DNA of 6,320 bases, from NCBI GenBank assembly GCA_946611495.1, contig CAMODR010000081.1, positions 1-6,320 on the forward strand, in the 5' to 3' direction. Position numbers and translations under genes: made by a program. Positions 5,298 to 6,320 of this stretch are shown here, one piece after another. Within the stretch, counting starts at the first letter, position 1; each line of letters begins with the position of its first letter. The stretch is from an uncultured Methanobrevibacter sp. GTDB taxonomy: Archaea > Methanobacteriota > Methanobacteria > Methanobacteriales > Methanobacteriaceae. The notes beneath the pieces are model-generated. The model saw only the letters and a list, made by a program, of their open reading frames with translations, made no database searches and had not been told where the DNA came from.

Positions 5298-6320
5298 TCA
5301 TTCAATATTCCAAATGGACTTTACATCATCTAATGTAACGGCTTCTGGAATATAATCCTTTACCATACGATTTACAAAGGTTGTATAGAAGTTATTCTCT
5401 GCAAATATCACTTTAGGATCATCATCAATTTGAATATCCTTATCAAATAGCATCAGACATCTCTTACAATTGTTTGCAACGAAATCCAAGTCATGGCTTG
5501 TCATAAGAATGGTCAAACCATTATCTATTAATGAATTTAATATTTCTGCAAGGTTCTTGCTTGATATTGGATCCAATCCTTTAGTAGGCTCATCCAATAC
5601 TAAAAGGTCTGTATTTTGAAGCAATGCCTTAAGAATAACAATCTTTTGCTGTTCTCCACCACTGCAGTCATAAGGATGCTTTTCAACAAGGTGGCCAATG
5701 CCAAAGAAGTCAATCAGTTCCTTAAAGCCATAACCGATGTTTTTGAATTTTATATCATTAAGGGTCTTTGATTGGATGAAATCCTCTTGATTTAACTTTA
5801 AAAGATTATCATAAGTCTCCTTATTAAACTCATCACTGTTGAAACTATTAGAGCTTATGATTGACTCTAAAAACTCTTCCTTAACAGTGTCCTTTGAAAA
5901 GTGAATCATAGGATTTTGATGAACATAAGCTATCTTCAGATTCTTATTATACCTTACCTTACCCTTAATAGGCTTCAATATTCCAACTAAAAGCTGAAGG
6001 AAAGTTGATTTTCCTACACCATTTCCGCCAACAAGGCTTACAAACTCTCCTTTTGATAGCTTAAAGTCAATATTCTTTAGGATGAGATTATTCTTTTCAT
6101 AAGCAAAATAAATTCCATTCATTTTCACCAAATCATTCTTGTCATTTGAAAATGGAAGCTTGTCCTTAAGTGAAATTCTATTAGAATGGTATTTTTTATT
6201 AGTGATGAATAGATTATCAGAATCTGAATTTGTATTTTTTAATCTATCTTCATTTATTTTAATTAAATCATCATGAATTATATTAAGACAACGTCTACCT
6301 TCACGAATACTTAAAGGAGT
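5298..6320 (-). CDS. ECF transporter double ATPase, 5' end outside the window
   Basis: Fused two-domain ATPase (EcfA/YkoD-like) that powers an energy-coupling-factor transporter at the inner membrane face. The frame stays open to the window edge, giving 340 visible residues. Residues 1-20 (TPLSIREGRRCLN) are the end of the first ATPase domain, residues about 20-63 an Asn/Ser/Lys-rich linker, and the rest a full second domain. That domain has A-loop Tyr74, Walker A GGNGVGKST (98-106), Q-loop Gln135, signature CSGGE (219-223), Walker B LLVLDE (239-244), D-loop GLDP and switch His276. The signature begins with Cys instead of the usual Leu. The Q-loop-to-signature interval is 84 residues, against 53 in the neighbouring CbiO. 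The domain could be read as starting at TTG 6129-6131, but the preceding in-frame ATPase sequence argues against that. It lies just upstream of the S-component gene, its probable partner. A T-component is not in view. Confidence 0.88.
   Translation of the reverse strand, partial: TPLSIREGRRCLNIIHDDLIKINEDRLKNTNSDSDNLFITNKKYHSNRISLKDKLPFSNDKNDLVKMNGIYFAYEKNNLILKNIDFKLSKGEFVSLVGGNGVGKSTFLQLLVGILKPIKGKVRYNKNLKIAYVHQNPMIHFSKDTVKEEFLESIISSNSFNSDEFNKETYDNLLKLNQEDFIQSKTLNDIKFKNIGYGFKELIDFFGIGHLVEKHPYDCSGGEQQKIVILKALLQNTDLLVLDEPTKGLDPISSKNLAEILNSLIDNGLTILMTSHDLDFVANNCKRCLMLFDKDIQIDDDPKVIFAENNFYTTFVNRMVKDYIPEAVTLDDVKSIWNIE

Noticed and set aside
6129..6131. TTG as start of a single-domain ATPase at 5298-6131
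   Set aside because: The frame continues upstream to the window edge and encodes TPLSIREGRR, typical of the end of the first domain in double ECF ATPases.

Overview
The window looks like part of a methanogenic archaeon's chromosome, most likely Methanobrevibacter or a close relative in Methanobacteriaceae. This is inferred from the strong A+T bias (especially between genes), an archaeal-type riboflavin synthase, TATA-box-like sequences upstream of genes with T-rich tails behind them, and corrinoid-handling genes of the kind found in such methanogens. All six supported genes lie on the minus strand, so transcription runs from high to low coordinates. They are separated by AT-rich gaps of about 140-240 bp and are probably mostly short, separate transcription units. 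No stretch longer than 300 bases lacks a gene.

In transcription order: (1) 6320-5298, the 3' part of a double-domain ECF-transporter ATPase whose 5' end is outside the window. (2) 5153-4449, a membrane S-component (substrate-binding subunit) of an ECF transporter, preceded by a perfect 36-bp direct repeat carrying a TATA-like box in each copy, and followed by a hairpin with T-tracts. (3) 4248-3139, adenosylcobinamide amidohydrolase (CbiZ) with a long extra C-terminal region. (4) 2956-2111, a CbiO-type cobalt-transport ATPase that appears to start at a non-standard ATT codon behind a strong GGAGGT ribosome binding site. (5) 1869-676, an unrecognised protein with TPR-like helical repeats. (6) 486-28, archaeal riboflavin synthase RibC.

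Genes 1-4 suggest a cobalt/corrinoid acquisition cluster. The double ATPase and S-component would import a small substrate, which the neighbouring cbiZ suggests is a corrinoid. CbiZ then cuts incomplete or foreign corrinoids back to adenosylcobyric acid for rebuilding, and CbiO would energise cobalt uptake with membrane partners (CbiM/N/Q) not in this window. A T-component for the ECF transporter is also not seen and may lie just upstream of position 6320. RibC and the TPR protein have no evident link to this theme. Nothing indicates a mobile element, CRISPR array, tRNA or rRNA. The points most worth checking are the ATT start of cbiO, the duplicated promoter-like repeat, and the C-terminal region of CbiZ.
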